Part shown: in pieces, positions 25,130 to 36,889 of the stretch
How the letters are laid out: every line of letters starts with the position of its first letter
Numbering within the stretch: position 1 is the stretch's first letter
Source of the DNA: SXNM01 sp964586155
GTDB taxonomy: Bacteria; Myxococcota_A; UBA9042
Direction of reading: 5' to 3'
Assembly (NCBI GenBank): GCA_964586155.1
Contig: CAZPHC010000022.1
Location: 1 to 64,000, forward strand
DNA: 64,000 nt
Notes under the pieces: model-generated
The model's input: the letters and a program-made list of their open reading frames with translations, nothing else
Told to the model about the DNA's origin: nothing
The model's database searches: none
Made by a program: the position numbers and the translations under genes

Positions 25130-27721
25130 TCAGCGATGGGCGGCGGCGCGGGCGTCGGTCTGCAGCACGTCGATCTGGACCTGTTCGCCCTGCGCCCCGC
25201 GATCCCGGCGCGGCCCGTCGCCGTTCGCGACGAATTCAACACGCACGAGGTGGCTTCCCGGCACGGGCGTCCAATGCGCCCGCTGCCCCGCCTCGCCGCG
25301 CGCGACCTCCCGACCATCGACGGTCCACCGCACCTGGCGGCCAGGGGCGTCGGTCTCGACCCGCAGGGTGATCGCCTGGCGCTCGCGGCCAAGGCTGCTG
25401 TCGAGCCAATAGCGCGCCCCCTCCTGCGGCGAAGCGATGCGCAGCCGCGCTCCGGCGGTCACGGACTGCGGCTGCGCGTCGCCCACGACGCCCGGGCCTT
25501 CGCCACCAGGGCGGCACGGCGGCGCCTGCCCCGGTGGGGGCAGAGGCCAGCCCGCGCCCTGGGCCCAGTCGCGCGCTTCGGCCGGCACGTCCGTCACCAA
25601 TCGGCGCTCCACCCCCGAGCCCTCGCACCCCTGCCCCGCGCGGAGGCCAGTGGCGCGATCGATGGCGATCCGTCTGTGTACGTCACAGCGTCGCCCGGGG
25701 CTCGAGGCGACGTGCATCGCCTCGCGGACTTCGTGCGGACAATCCGGCCCCGGCGGCAGGCCCGACAGCGGGCAGACCGCCACATCCACCAGGCCTTCGG
25801 GCCGCGCCGGCAGCTCGGGGCGACGCACGCGCGCGAGCTGCATCCAGGTGTCGCGGAGCAGCGGCCCGGCCCCGGTGGCGCCGGTGACTTCGTTCATCGG
25901 CCGGCCGTCGAAGTTGCCGACCCAGACCGCGACGACCCAATGGCGGTCGTAGCCGACGGCGATGGCGTCGCGATAGCCCTTGGACGTTCCGGTCTTGACG
26001 GCCACCGGCAGGTTCATCGTCAGGTCGCCGTCGCGGCCGAAGCTCGGCGCCCGGGCGACCTCGTCGGCGAGGACGTCCGTCACCAGCCAGGCGGCCTGGG
26101 GGCTGACGATCCGGACCGGCGTCGCTGGTGCCACCTCATGCAGCCTCCCGTCGGCGTCGATGGCGCCGCGCACCAGCGTCGGGCGCACCGCCTCGCCACC
26201 AGCGGCCAGGGCCGTGTAGGCGCCAGCGAGGTCGAGCAGCGTGACCTCAGCGTCCCCGAGCACCAGCCCGAGGCCGTAGTGCTCGCTGGTGCGGTGCATC
26301 GTCGTCAGGCCAGCGTCGAGCAGGGTGCGATGCAGCCGGGTCAGGCCGACGCCGGCGGCGACCCGCACCGCCGGGACGTTGAGCGAGTTGGCCAGCGCGA
26401 GGCGCGCCCGCACCGGGCCGTGGAAGCGCTGCGCGTAGTTCTGCGGCCGCCAGTCGCCATCCTCGGCGGCAAAATGGCTCTCGACGTCCAGCAGGACCTC
26501 GGCAGGGGAGCCGCCCTCATCGAAGCGCAGCGCGTAGGCGAAGGGTTTGAGCGCGCTCCCCGGCTGCCGCAGCGCCAGGGCGCCGTTGTTGGCACCGAGC
26601 CCGTCGACGTCCCCCCAAGCCTGCGAGCCGACGAGCGCCGCGATGGCCCCCGTGCGAGCGTCGAGCACCACGAGCGCGGCGTTGTCCGCGCCACGCGCGC
26701 GCATCCGCTGGACGTGGCCTCGCACCATCGCTTGCAGCGTGCGTTGCAGCCCCGCGTCGAGGGTCGTCATCAGCCGGCGCGGTCGACGCTGCAGGTCGTC
26801 GTGCAGCATGGCCAGCACATGCGGCGCCTCGAAGGGGCCGGGCACGCTGGCGATGTGGTGCTCCTCGTCGAGCGCCTGCTGCAGCTCGTCGTCGCTGAGC
26901 GCGCCACGCTGGTGCATTCGACGCAGCAGCGCGTCGGCGAGGCGACGTGCCCGTGGCAGGTGGCGACGCGGGTCCAGCGCCTGCGGCGAGCGCGGGATCA
27001 CGGCGAGCAACGCAGCCTGGGCCCACGTCAGGTCGGCGGCGCTGCGGCCAAAACACGCCTGCGCCGCCGACTCTGCGCCGCGCAGCAAGCCACCGTAGGG
27101 CGCGGTCGAGAGGTACCAGCCCAGGAGCGTGGCCTTGTCGTGCTGGCGCTCGAGCTGCCGCGCCACCAGGGTCTCGTGGATCTTGGCGCGCCAGCCGCGA
27201 CGCTGTGGATGCATCATCCGCGCGAGCTGCTGGGTCAGGGTCGACGCTCCGGAGACGACGCGTCCGGCCCGCAGGTTCGACCACGCCGCGCGCGCCACGG
27301 CGACCGGATCGACACCGTGATGGTCGAAGAAGCGCTGATCCTCGGCCGCCAACGTCGCTTGCACGAGCCGTGGCGAGACCTCGCGCAGCGGCGTGACGAG
27401 CGCGCGCTGCCGGTGTGGGCCGCTGACGACGGCCAGCGCCCGGTCGTCGCGATCGACCACCTCGGTCGCGCCGTAGCGCTGCAGCAAGGCCTCGAGCGGA
27501 TCTGGTGGCGCCGTCGGCAGCCCGAGCGCCGACACGATGGACGGATCCGGGATCACCACGATCAGGACGACCGCGACCACCGCCCCGAGCAGGGCCGCCA
27601 GCGCGCCGCGCCATAGCCACCGCCGACGCGACGGGCGTCGGTGCGCAAGAGGAGGCCCGGCCGGGCGCGCGCCGCTGGTTGCCTCGGCGCCGCCCCGCTC
27701 GTCGGTTGGCGCCCCGGACAT
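25130..27721 (-). CDS. pbpC: Penicillin-binding protein 1C
   Basis: Bifunctional class A penicillin-binding protein. After an N-terminal cytoplasmic tail and one membrane helix (residues ~38-58), the GT51 transglycosylase domain shows AAEDQRFFDHHGVD near residue 125 and GASTLTQQLARM. The transpeptidase domain has the active-site serine in QPGSALKPF (near 385), the SLN motif and KTGTS near 575. The last ~170 residues (RLRIASPQEGARYWL onward) match the BiPBP_C domain specific to PBP1C. The 863 residues are slightly above the family norm. Its ATG shares one base with the stop of the macroglobulin gene (TGATG), the same pairing as pbpC-yfhM in E. coli. Confidence 0.95.
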   Translation of the reverse strand: MSGAPTDERGGAEATSGARPAGPPLAHRRPSRRRWLWRGALAALLGAVVAVVLIVVIPDPSIVSALGLPTAPPDPLEALLQRYGATEVVDRDDRALAVVSGPHRQRALVTPLREVSPRLVQATLAAEDQRFFDHHGVDPVAVARAAWSNLRAGRVVSGASTLTQQLARMMHPQRRGWRAKIHETLVARQLERQHDKATLLGWYLSTAPYGGLLRGAESAAQACFGRSAADLTWAQAALLAVIPRSPQALDPRRHLPRARRLADALLRRMHQRGALSDDELQQALDEEHHIASVPGPFEAPHVLAMLHDDLQRRPRRLMTTLDAGLQRTLQAMVRGHVQRMRARGADNAALVVLDARTGAIAALVGSQAWGDVDGLGANNGALALRQPGSALKPFAYALRFDEGGSPAEVLLDVESHFAAEDGDWRPQNYAQRFHGPVRARLALANSLNVPAVRVAAGVGLTRLHRTLLDAGLTTMHRTSEHYGLGLVLGDAEVTLLDLAGAYTALAAGGEAVRPTLVRGAIDADGRLHEVAPATPVRIVSPQAAWLVTDVLADEVARAPSFGRDGDLTMNLPVAVKTGTSKGYRDAIAVGYDRHWVVAVWVGNFDGRPMNEVTGATGAGPLLRDTWMQLARVRRPELPARPEGLVDVAVCPLSGLPPGPDCPHEVREAMHVASSPGRRCDVHRRIAIDRATGLRAGQGCEGSGVERRLVTDVPAEARDWAQGAGWPLPPPGQAPPCRPGGEGPGVVGDAQPQSVTAGARLRIASPQEGARYWLDSSLGRERQAITLRVETDAPGRQVRWTVDGREVARGEAGQRAHWTPVPGSHLVRVEFVANGDGPRRDRGAQGEQVQIDVLQTDARAAAHR

Positions 27722-30700
27722 CAACGAACCTCGATCAGCAAGGTCCGGGCGCGGCCAAAGACCTCTGGTTCGTACATCAGCTGCGCGTTGCTGCCCTGCC
27801 AGCGGCTGACGCCGCGCGTGCGAGCGCGCACGACATAGCGGAACACCGAACGCCCCGACGGCAGCGTGTCGACGAAGAAGCGGACCTGCTGCGGCGTCAT
27901 CTCGCGGTGCGCGACGCTGGTGGCCCAGGGGCTCCAGCCGCCGTCGAGATCGCCGTCGTCGCCGTCGGGATCGGCGCCTTTGTCGAGCGCCGCGAGCTTG
28001 CGCCGGACGATCTCGGGCTGGCCGTCGAGCTCGAAATCAACGGCTTCGAGGCCGGCCGGCAAGAAGTCGACGATGGCGGCGTCGCGGCGCTGCAGGCCGC
28101 TCCAGACCTCGACGGTGACGGCAGCGAATCCGCCGCGATCGAGCCACTCGGGATCGACGCGACCGTCCATCGCGACCACGCGGCGGCTGACGAGGAGGCC
28201 GGCGTTGCGCGCCGCGTCCGCGACCGCGGGCTGGACATAGGCGTAGCGCATCGACCAGTACAGCGGCCCCTGGCCATCGCGCGCCAGCAGGACATCGACC
28301 GGCGACGCGGCGGTCAACCGCGTCTGGGGCACGAAGAACGAGGAGGCCGCCGCCGAACGGCCCCGGAACTCGGCCCGGCCGAAGGCCTCTGCGCCCAGCT
28401 TGGCCTGGACGGCGAAGTCGGGCGCGGCCTGCTCGACCGCCTCGACCCACGCCTGCACGCCGAGCAACGACCAGGCATGCTCCTGGGTGCTGGCCCAGCG
28501 ATCGGCCCGCCGCGCCACCGCGCCGCGTCCGAGGCGGTCGAGCAGCGGATGGCTCGGCCGGACGCGGACCAGGAGCTCCAGCAGCATCGCCTCGTCGCGC
28601 TTGGCCGAGCCCCACCAGAGATCCGCCTCGTTGGGCAGGTGCGCCGCTGCAGCGTCGACCTGCAGGTGGCCGGCCTCCTCGTTGGCCATCTCCAGCGCCT
28701 GGCCCTTGCGCAGATCCCGGCTCGAATGCGCCGCAGCCAGCGCCAGCTCCAGCCGTGACGAGCGCGACAGCTTCGCCCTTTGGCCGATCAACTCGCCGAG
28801 CTCGGCGTCCGGGGCCGCCCCAAGTCGAGCCAGCGCGTGGACGACGCGGGCCCGCCCGTCCGGCCCGAGCTGCTTGCGCGCCGAGGCGTTCGAGAGCTGT
28901 TGGCTCAAGTAGCCCTTGAGCTTGGTCAGCTTGGCGGCCGGCACCTTGTGGCCGAGGCGTTCGGCCTGGGCCAGCACGACGGCGACCCAAGCGCTGCCGA
29001 CGGGCGAGGCATCGTCGCCCGTTGGCCACATCGCGTAGCCATGGTCGCCGGTGCGTTGCCCGAGCAGGTCGATGCGCTCGAGCGCTTCGTGGATGCGCCG
29101 CTCGATGGACGCGCCGTCGAGGTCGGCGAAGAGCTTGTAGTCGGCCTGCAGCCGGCGCACGTAGAGCAGCGCCAACAGCCGCGAGGATGTCTGCTCGAGG
29201 CAACCGAACGGGTAGTCGAGCAGCGGCTCGAGCGAGGCGCGCATGCCCGCGACGCCGCTGCTGGCGACGTCGACCTGCAGGCCGCCGACGTCGAGGCTGC
29301 CCTCGGGTCGCAGCAGCGTCTGCTTGACCTCGTTGCCGTCGTCGAGCCGCCCGAGCATCGCAGAGGTCTCGATCGGCCGCTGCTCGATGACCTCGAAGCC
29401 CCCCTCGACGGCGTCCGCCTCGCTGCCGGCCTTGCCGCGGGCGGTGATCTTGACCTTGCCGAGCTTGTTGGCGCGCAGGGCGAAGCGCAGCTCCGTCGCG
29501 CCGCCGGCCTCCAGGCGGAAGCTCTGCGTCGGCTTGGCTTGCAGCGCGACGGCGTCGCCCTCGACCTGCAAGGTCACGTCCCCCGCGATGGCCGTCGCCG
29601 AGGTCGGATCTCCGCCGTGGCGGACGGTGATGCTCGCCTCGACCAGGTCACCAGGCTGGGCGTAGCGCGGCAGCCGCGGCATCAACATCAGGGGTTTGCC
29701 GACGCGGACGTGCTCGTCGGCCGAGCCGAACGCGCGCGCCCCGTGGATGGCGATCGCCATGATCCGCCACGACGTCAGGTTGTCCGGCAGCTTGACCTTG
29801 GCCTTGACCCGGCCGTCGGCGTCGGCCTGCAACGCCGGGGCGTAGTAGGCGAGGTCGCGGAAGTCGCCGCGCACCATCGGCGCGCTGTCGCCGCCGTCGC
29901 CGCCCATGTCGCCCTTCTCCTCGCTGACGCGCTTGCGCACGAGCTCGCCGCTGAGGGCATAGTCGGTCACACCGTGCGGATGGTGCGCGTAGAAGGGCGC
30001 AAACGGGTTCGGCGTCGCCATGCTCGTCAGGGCCAGCACCCCCTCGTCGACCACGGCGAGCGTCACCTCGGCCTCGACCGGCTTGCCCGCGGCGTCGAGC
30101 ACCCGGGCCGAGAGCTCGACCGTCTGGCCGGGCCGGAGCTGCGCCTTCGGCGCGTCGATGGCCACCTGCAGCTTGTGCTCCTGGACGTCGACGTCGAGCT
30201 CGATCGTGCCGACCTTGAGCACGGGCGCGCCGAGGTCGAGGCGAGCGGGCGCGTCAGCGCGCTGCCGGCCACGGAACACGACGACCGAGACGAAGAGGTT
30301 GGGCTGGGCGGCGCTGTCGATGGCGACGTCGATGGTCGCGGCGCCGCGGTCGAGCTGGACCATGCGACGACGGCGGACACGGCCACGATCCTCGGTCACC
30401 AGCGCGATGGCTCCTGGGGCTGGGTTCTTCACCAGCAGGTGCGCGGTATCGCCGACGCGATAATGCGCCTTGTCGGCGACGATCATGGGCGATTGCTCGT
30501 CGTCGCCGCCCCAGTTCACCTCGCCCTCGCCGCTGGCCCAGACGTAGCTGCGGCTGCGACGGGCACGCCCCTTGGCGTCCTGGACGGTGGACTCGATGAC
30601 GAAGGTACCAGGGCTCGGCGCGGTGAAGGTGCAGCGGCGGACGCCTTCGCCAGCGTCCGGTGCCGGCTCGGAGGCGCAGACGGCCACCTCGGATTCCTCG

Positions 30701-33522
30701 ACCGACGTCTCCCACTCCCAGGTGCCGCCGACGCGCTCGCTGCGGATGGTCTTGTAGCGGTGCGAGAGCAGCCGCGTAGCGACCTTGGCCTCCTTGTCAG
30801 CCTTGCCAGCGAGATCCACCGCGACGACGTCGACCAGCAGCGGCCCGCCCGCCTGCACCACGACGGTGGACGGGCGATGGCCGACGATGCGCTCGGAGGG
30901 CTGCAGCCACAACGACGCCTGGCGCGTCAGCTCACGTCCGCTGGGATCGGCGACGGTGGCCTCGACCAGCACGCGCTGGCTATGGCTGACGACCGCGCCG
31001 GCGGGGATCTGGCCGCTCCAGGTGCCGTTGGCGTCGAGCACGCCCGACGAGGTGTGCTCGAGCGTGGTCAACGGCTTGTCGCCATGCGAAGCGCCGTCAC
31101 GGTCGGCGCCGTCGTCGTTGTCGAAGTCGAAGCCGGCCCAACCCTCAGGGCGCCAGAGCTCGCGCTCGCCCCACGCGCGCAGCGTGACCTTGCCGTCGCG
31201 CATTGGCCCGCCCGAGAGCCACGACGCCTCGACCGACGCCTTTGCCTCGTCGCCCGGCAGCAGGTGCCCGCGGTCGACCTGGACGCTCGCGGCGGTGCGC
31301 TGCGGCTCGTAGACCGCGATGCGGAAGCTCGCGCTGTCGTCGAGCTCGCGGCCGGCGTCGGTGTAGTGGACCGACGCGCTCCAGGTGCCGTAGCGCGCCT
31401 CCTTCGGCAGCTTGAGCTCGGCGGCGAAGCCGCCGTTGGCCGAGAGGGTGAACGTCTGGTTCGAGACCTCCTCGCCTTCGGGATCGCTGAGGCGGACGAC
31501 GGCGACCGCGCCCTGCGGCAGCTCGAGCGCGTCACCGTCCACACGGCGCAGCAGGCCGCGCAGATGCGCCGTCTCGCCCGGCTTGAACAGCTCCTTCTCG
31601 AAGAAGACCACCGAGCGCAGGCGCTCCTCGCTCTGCCAGTCGCCGCGTTCGCGGTACTTCCAGCCAAGCTCCATCAGGGCGAGATCGTCGCCCTTTCGCG
31701 CGACGAGGATCGGCTCGCCGACGGTGGAGCGCACTTCGGCGGTGCCGTCGTCACCGGTGGTCGCGGTCGACAGCTCCTCGCCCTTGGGCCCGAGCACCTG
31801 CAGCGCGACGCCCGGCACCGGACGTCCGGTCGACAGCGACGTCACCCAGACGAGCAGGCCCGCGCGCCAGGAGCGCACGTGCAGGTGCATGTCTGTGACC
31901 TGCACCAGCCGCTCGGCGCGCGGGCGACGGTTGCCGCGCATGGTGCCGAGCACCTCGGCGTGGACCAGGGCCGGGCCCTCGAGCCCAAGCTCCTTGCCGA
32001 CGTCGATGGCGAAGAGCTTGGTCACGTTCGGCACGTCGTTGCGCAGCGGGCGCACGACCTGGGCGCCCGGCAGCCGCGGCGTCGTCGGGCCGCCCCAGCT
32101 CGGCAGCGACCGCAGCTTGAGCCAGGCGGCGACGTCGATGCGCGCCAGGCGGAGCTCTGCGTTCTCGTTGCGCATGCGGTAGGCGAGCTGCCACGGTGCC
32201 TGGTGGCGCTCGAGGATCGAGCCCTCGGTGACCAGCTCGAGGCTCGGCGACAGCGGCCCCATCGTGACCTTGGCGCTCAGGCCGGCGGCGAGCTTCTGGC
32301 CGAAGAGATCGACCATGCCCGGCTTGAGCCTGACTTCGTACTCGGTGTCTGGCTTGAGCCGTCCGCCGATCGCGCAGCGGCTGCTCCAGCAGGTGACGCT
32401 GATCTTGCCGATCGAAGGTTTGATCTCGAAATACTGCTGATACGATGCGTCGGGGGTCTCCTCCGGCAGCGGATTGCTGAAGTCGACGTGGATCGGGCGC
32501 CACTCCTCGGGATCGCAGCGGCCGTCACAGCCGAGCTGCGACGCGACGAAGTCGCCGTGGGTGCGGAACGACCAGGTCGTGGCGTCGGCCAGGCCACGCG
32601 TGCCGGTCGCGGGCATCATGCCGGCCTGCACGCTGGCGGTGACCTTCAGGTCACGCGCGAGCGGCGCCGCGAACCGCAGAACGGCGACATGGCCGACGAT
32701 CGGCTTGAGGTCCTGGCCAATCGCGAGGGACGCCGCGTCCAGCGCGCGCTGCAGGGACGCCTCATCGCTCGGTACGTCGACGGTCACGGCAGGCAGCGCG
32801 CCGTCGGCACTGACCCGCAACGCCCGCTCGGCAGCCGCCTTGGTCACGGGCAGGGAGAATAGCACGGCGACGCCGGTGCCCGTTCGGGTCGGGCCGCCGA
32901 CCGGCCAATGACCGGCGATGGCGAGGGCCGGGGTCCGGAACGTCGTGGCCACCGCAGCCTCGAGCGCGGTGCCGTCAAGCGCCTTGGCGCCCGCGCGCAC
33001 ACGCAGCGTGAACGCCGAGGCCGTGGGCCAGCCGGAGCGCGGCGCGACGCTCAACGTCTGCGGATCCAGCCAACGCAGCCGCAGCGGCACGGCCGGTTCG
33101 ATCTCGAGCCAGTCGACCTTGGCGTCGTCATCGACCTGGGTCAGCGGCACCATCGGCCGGTCGAAGCCGATCGAGCCCACGGCATGGGGTGCCACCTCTG
33201 CGTCGGGCAAGATCCACTGGACCTTCAGGCCGCCAGCCGCTGCGGCGGGGGGCGCGGCGCCGAACCCTGCCCCGGCTGCGAGGACCTCGACCGTCGCAGG
33301 CTCGAGCGCCGGTGCCTGGGCGATGGCGGCGGGCGCGGCGGGCGTGGCAGCGGCGCTCGCGTCGGCGGCAGCCGCCGGCTCGGGCGGGGGTGGTGCGGGC
33401 GCCTCGGGCTGCGGATCCTTGCACGCCGCGGTCGCGACGAGCAGTCCACCGACGCAGAGCAGGCCCAGCCAACGCCGAAGACGCGGCCCCCCAGAGCGAC
33501 CACGACCCAAGAACCTCGCCAT
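27721..33522 (-). CDS. Bacterial alpha-2-macroglobulin family lipoprotein (YfhM-like)
   Basis: A 1,933-residue envelope protease trap. The lipoprotein signal (GLLCVGGLLVATAAC) is followed by an Ala/Pro linker. The body contains MG domains, a GETAHLRGLLRR segment typical of the family, and the thioester motif GCLEQ in YPFGCLEQTSSR near residue 1,440, so this is a thioester-bearing member that can covalently capture attacking proteases. The alpha-helical thioester-domain repeats follow. The bait region cannot be placed from sequence alone. ATG 33522 has a GGGGGAG SD. It is the first gene of the pair with pbpC; the pairing is taken to mean defence of periplasm and repair of peptidoglycan after outer-membrane breach. 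Confidence 0.95.
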   Translation of the reverse strand: MARFLGRGRSGGPRLRRWLGLLCVGGLLVATAACKDPQPEAPAPPPPEPAAAADASAAATPAAPAAIAQAPALEPATVEVLAAGAGFGAAPPAAAAGGLKVQWILPDAEVAPHAVGSIGFDRPMVPLTQVDDDAKVDWLEIEPAVPLRLRWLDPQTLSVAPRSGWPTASAFTLRVRAGAKALDGTALEAAVATTFRTPALAIAGHWPVGGPTRTGTGVAVLFSLPVTKAAAERALRVSADGALPAVTVDVPSDEASLQRALDAASLAIGQDLKPIVGHVAVLRFAAPLARDLKVTASVQAGMMPATGTRGLADATTWSFRTHGDFVASQLGCDGRCDPEEWRPIHVDFSNPLPEETPDASYQQYFEIKPSIGKISVTCWSSRCAIGGRLKPDTEYEVRLKPGMVDLFGQKLAAGLSAKVTMGPLSPSLELVTEGSILERHQAPWQLAYRMRNENAELRLARIDVAAWLKLRSLPSWGGPTTPRLPGAQVVRPLRNDVPNVTKLFAIDVGKELGLEGPALVHAEVLGTMRGNRRPRAERLVQVTDMHLHVRSWRAGLLVWVTSLSTGRPVPGVALQVLGPKGEELSTATTGDDGTAEVRSTVGEPILVARKGDDLALMELGWKYRERGDWQSEERLRSVVFFEKELFKPGETAHLRGLLRRVDGDALELPQGAVAVVRLSDPEGEEVSNQTFTLSANGGFAAELKLPKEARYGTWSASVHYTDAGRELDDSASFRIAVYEPQRTAASVQVDRGHLLPGDEAKASVEASWLSGGPMRDGKVTLRAWGERELWRPEGWAGFDFDNDDGADRDGASHGDKPLTTLEHTSSGVLDANGTWSGQIPAGAVVSHSQRVLVEATVADPSGRELTRQASLWLQPSERIVGHRPSTVVVQAGGPLLVDVVAVDLAGKADKEAKVATRLLSHRYKTIRSERVGGTWEWETSVEESEVAVCASEPAPDAGEGVRRCTFTAPSPGTFVIESTVQDAKGRARRSRSYVWASGEGEVNWGGDDEQSPMIVADKAHYRVGDTAHLLVKNPAPGAIALVTEDRGRVRRRRMVQLDRGAATIDVAIDSAAQPNLFVSVVVFRGRQRADAPARLDLGAPVLKVGTIELDVDVQEHKLQVAIDAPKAQLRPGQTVELSARVLDAAGKPVEAEVTLAVVDEGVLALTSMATPNPFAPFYAHHPHGVTDYALSGELVRKRVSEEKGDMGGDGGDSAPMVRGDFRDLAYYAPALQADADGRVKAKVKLPDNLTSWRIMAIAIHGARAFGSADEHVRVGKPLMLMPRLPRYAQPGDLVEASITVRHGGDPTSATAIAGDVTLQVEGDAVALQAKPTQSFRLEAGGATELRFALRANKLGKVKITARGKAGSEADAVEGGFEVIEQRPIETSAMLGRLDDGNEVKQTLLRPEGSLDVGGLQVDVASSGVAGMRASLEPLLDYPFGCLEQTSSRLLALLYVRRLQADYKLFADLDGASIERRIHEALERIDLLGQRTGDHGYAMWPTGDDASPVGSAWVAVVLAQAERLGHKVPAAKLTKLKGYLSQQLSNASARKQLGPDGRARVVHALARLGAAPDAELGELIGQRAKLSRSSRLELALAAAHSSRDLRKGQALEMANEEAGHLQVDAAAAHLPNEADLWWGSAKRDEAMLLELLVRVRPSHPLLDRLGRGAVARRADRWASTQEHAWSLLGVQAWVEAVEQAAPDFAVQAKLGAEAFGRAEFRGRSAAASSFFVPQTRLTAASPVDVLLARDGQGPLYWSMRYAYVQPAVADAARNAGLLVSRRVVAMDGRVDPEWLDRGGFAAVTVEVWSGLQRRDAAIVDFLPAGLEAVDFELDGQPEIVRRKLAALDKGADPDGDDGDLDGGWSPWATSVAHREMTPQQVRFFVDTLPSGRSVFRYVVRARTRGVSRWQGSNAQLMYEPEVFGRARTLLIEVR

Positions 33523-33535
33523 CGTCTCCCCCTTG

Positions 33536-33555
33536 CGTCCAGCGCGTGCTGGACG
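33536..33555 (-). promoter_or_regulatory. Perfect 8-bp inverted repeat just upstream of the macroglobulin SD
   Basis: CGTCCAGC (33536-33543) and GCTGGACG (33548-33555) flank a 4-nt loop. On the minus strand it ends 3 nt before the GGGGGAG ribosome-binding site and 13 nt before the ATG. It may be a DNA operator or a leader-RNA stem. Confidence 0.5.
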
Positions 33556-33561
33556 TCCCGT

Positions 33562-33580
33562 CGCCGACCCCACGTCGGCG
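33562..33580 (-). promoter_or_regulatory. Second perfect inverted repeat in the macroglobulin leader
   Basis: CGCCGAC (33562-33568) and GTCGGCG (33574-33580) form a 7-bp stem with a 5-nt loop, only 6 bp from the first repeat. The two arms differ in sequence from the first, so they are not copies of one operator. Confidence 0.4.
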
Positions 33581-33851
33581 CCGGATCCGCCTCGTCGTCG
33601 GCGCGTCCGACGCGTCGCACGATCGGCTCGCGACCTCGGCCCGGCAGCCCAGACCTGCGGTCCAGACGACCTTGGCGCGTCCGATCTGACGGCTGCCCGA
33701 GCGGACGCCGTGGACGCGGTGCTCGCGCGATCCTTGCGGCCGCGGGCGCGACGGGGTCCAGCATCTGGCCACGTCCCCGCCCCCCTGACAAGCCAAACCC
33801 GCACCTGCGACGCGCTGTGACGCAAGCCCGGATCGACGCGCGACCGGCCCA

Positions 33852-33880
33852 TTGCACCGACCCGGCCCTCGCTGCACCCT
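33852..33880 (+). promoter_or_regulatory. Candidate promoter of the M15 peptidase gene
   Basis: TTGCAC (33852-33857) and CACCCT (33875-33880) are 17 bp apart; the ATG at 33887 follows the -10-like box by 6 nt, which would make the transcript leaderless. The matches are weak on their own. Confidence 0.3.
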
Positions 33881-33886
33881 GCGTGC

Positions 33887-34933
33887 ATGATGCGTGCTCG
33901 ACCACCTTCGCGTCCGCACTCGGCTCATGCCCTCGCCGCGCGTCCGGTGCGGATCCTGGCGCTGATCGTGCTGGCGGCCCTGCTCGGTGGAGGCGGGCGC
34001 CGAGGCGAAGCCATCGCCGAGCCCATGCCGGCCACGCCGAACGCGACGACGGCTGCAGCCGAGGCGGCGGCGCGCCCCGACGGCGCCGCAGGCACGCTGG
34101 CGACCCTGTCGACCTGCAAGGCCGCCGACAAGGGCTGCGTCTGCGTCGACCTGCCGGCCCGGCCGGACGTGGCCTGCTGGGATCGCGGCGAACGCTGGAG
34201 CCATGGCGGCTGCCGGGCCGCGACATCGACCGCACCCGCTGCGCAATGCTGCGACGGCCGCTGGCAGGCAGGCGGAGGGTGCGGCGCGTGCAGCTGCACG
34301 GCATCGTGGGCCGACGGCGGCTGCATCGCGGTCGGCGACGCCGTGCCATCGTGCGCCCCGCCCTACCAGGCCCGGATCGAGCGCATCGACCCGGCGCTCG
34401 AACGCGCGATGCGGGCCTCGACCTGGCGCCCCGGCTGCCCCGTGCCCCTGCGTTCGCTGCGGCGGCTGGTGCTGCGGCATGTCCGACCGGATGGCAGCGT
34501 CGGCGACGGCGAGCTGGTGGTCGCGGCGTCATTCGCAGACGCGATCGGGCGGGTCTTCGGCCGGCTCTACCGCCAGCGCTTCCCGATCACCTCGATGCGG
34601 CTGATGCACGCCTTCGGCGGCAGCGACGACGACTCGATGGCGGTCGACAACACCTCGGCCTTCAACTGTCGCCCGATCACCGGCGGCAAGGGCTGGAGCG
34701 AGCACTCCTACGGCCGCGCGATCGACATCAATCCGCTGCGCAACCCGTACCTGCGCGGTTCGCTGGTGTTGCCCCCCGCGGGTCGAAGCTGGACGGATCG
34801 GCGCGCGATCCGACCGGGCATGATCGTCGAACCAGGGCCCGTCGTCGGCGCGTTCGCCGCGATCGGCTGGTCCTGGGGTGGCCATTGGGCCAGACCAGTG
34901 GACCTGCAGCACCTCTCGTCGACGGGAAAGTGA
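33887..34933 (+). CDS. M15 family D-Ala-D-Ala carboxypeptidase/endopeptidase-like protein
   Basis: A 348-residue exported protein with a signal helix (ILALIVLAALLGGG) and a cysteine-rich N-terminal segment (residues ~75-155, some 14 cysteines) not found in plain VanY-type enzymes. The catalytic domain (from ~190) is M15C-like: MHAFGGSDDDSMAVDNTSAF, then SEHSYGRAIDINPLRNPY, which supplies the His and Asp zinc ligands, and a C-terminal DLQH that supplies the last His. Such zinc peptidases trim peptidoglycan stems. The start has two adjacent ATGs (33887 and 33890), and I see no strong SD. Position next to PBP1C and the kinase fits cell-wall work. Confidence 0.85.
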   Translation: MMRARPPSRPHSAHALAARPVRILALIVLAALLGGGGRRGEAIAEPMPATPNATTAAAEAAARPDGAAGTLATLSTCKAADKGCVCVDLPARPDVACWDRGERWSHGGCRAATSTAPAAQCCDGRWQAGGGCGACSCTASWADGGCIAVGDAVPSCAPPYQARIERIDPALERAMRASTWRPGCPVPLRSLRRLVLRHVRPDGSVGDGELVVAASFADAIGRVFGRLYRQRFPITSMRLMHAFGGSDDDSMAVDNTSAFNCRPITGGKGWSEHSYGRAIDINPLRNPYLRGSLVLPPAGRSWTDRRAIRPGMIVEPGPVVGAFAAIGWSWGGHWARPVDLQHLSSTGK

Positions 34934-35002
34934 GACACGGCTTGCGCGCAAGCGGCGGCCTTGTCAGGCTCGGCTGGGCGACGAGCGGTCGCAGGAGTCG
35001 CG

Positions 35003-36888
<1,886 letters not shown>

Positions 36889-36889
<1 letters not shown>

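Larger units (their letters stand above)
33523..33886. other. 364-bp divergent intergenic region
   Basis: Lies between the macroglobulin (leftward) and M15 peptidase (rightward) genes. It holds two stacked perfect inverted repeats next to the macroglobulin start and a candidate promoter next to the peptidase start, both listed separately. Otherwise I see nothing: no tRNA-like cloverleaf, no open frame with coding character. Confidence 0.7.

Noticed and set aside
28780..32862. 1,360-residue open frame opposite the macroglobulin gene
   Set aside because: Low-complexity Ala/Arg/Asp/Gly composition typical of antisense frames in high-GC DNA; the macroglobulin frame has full family motifs.
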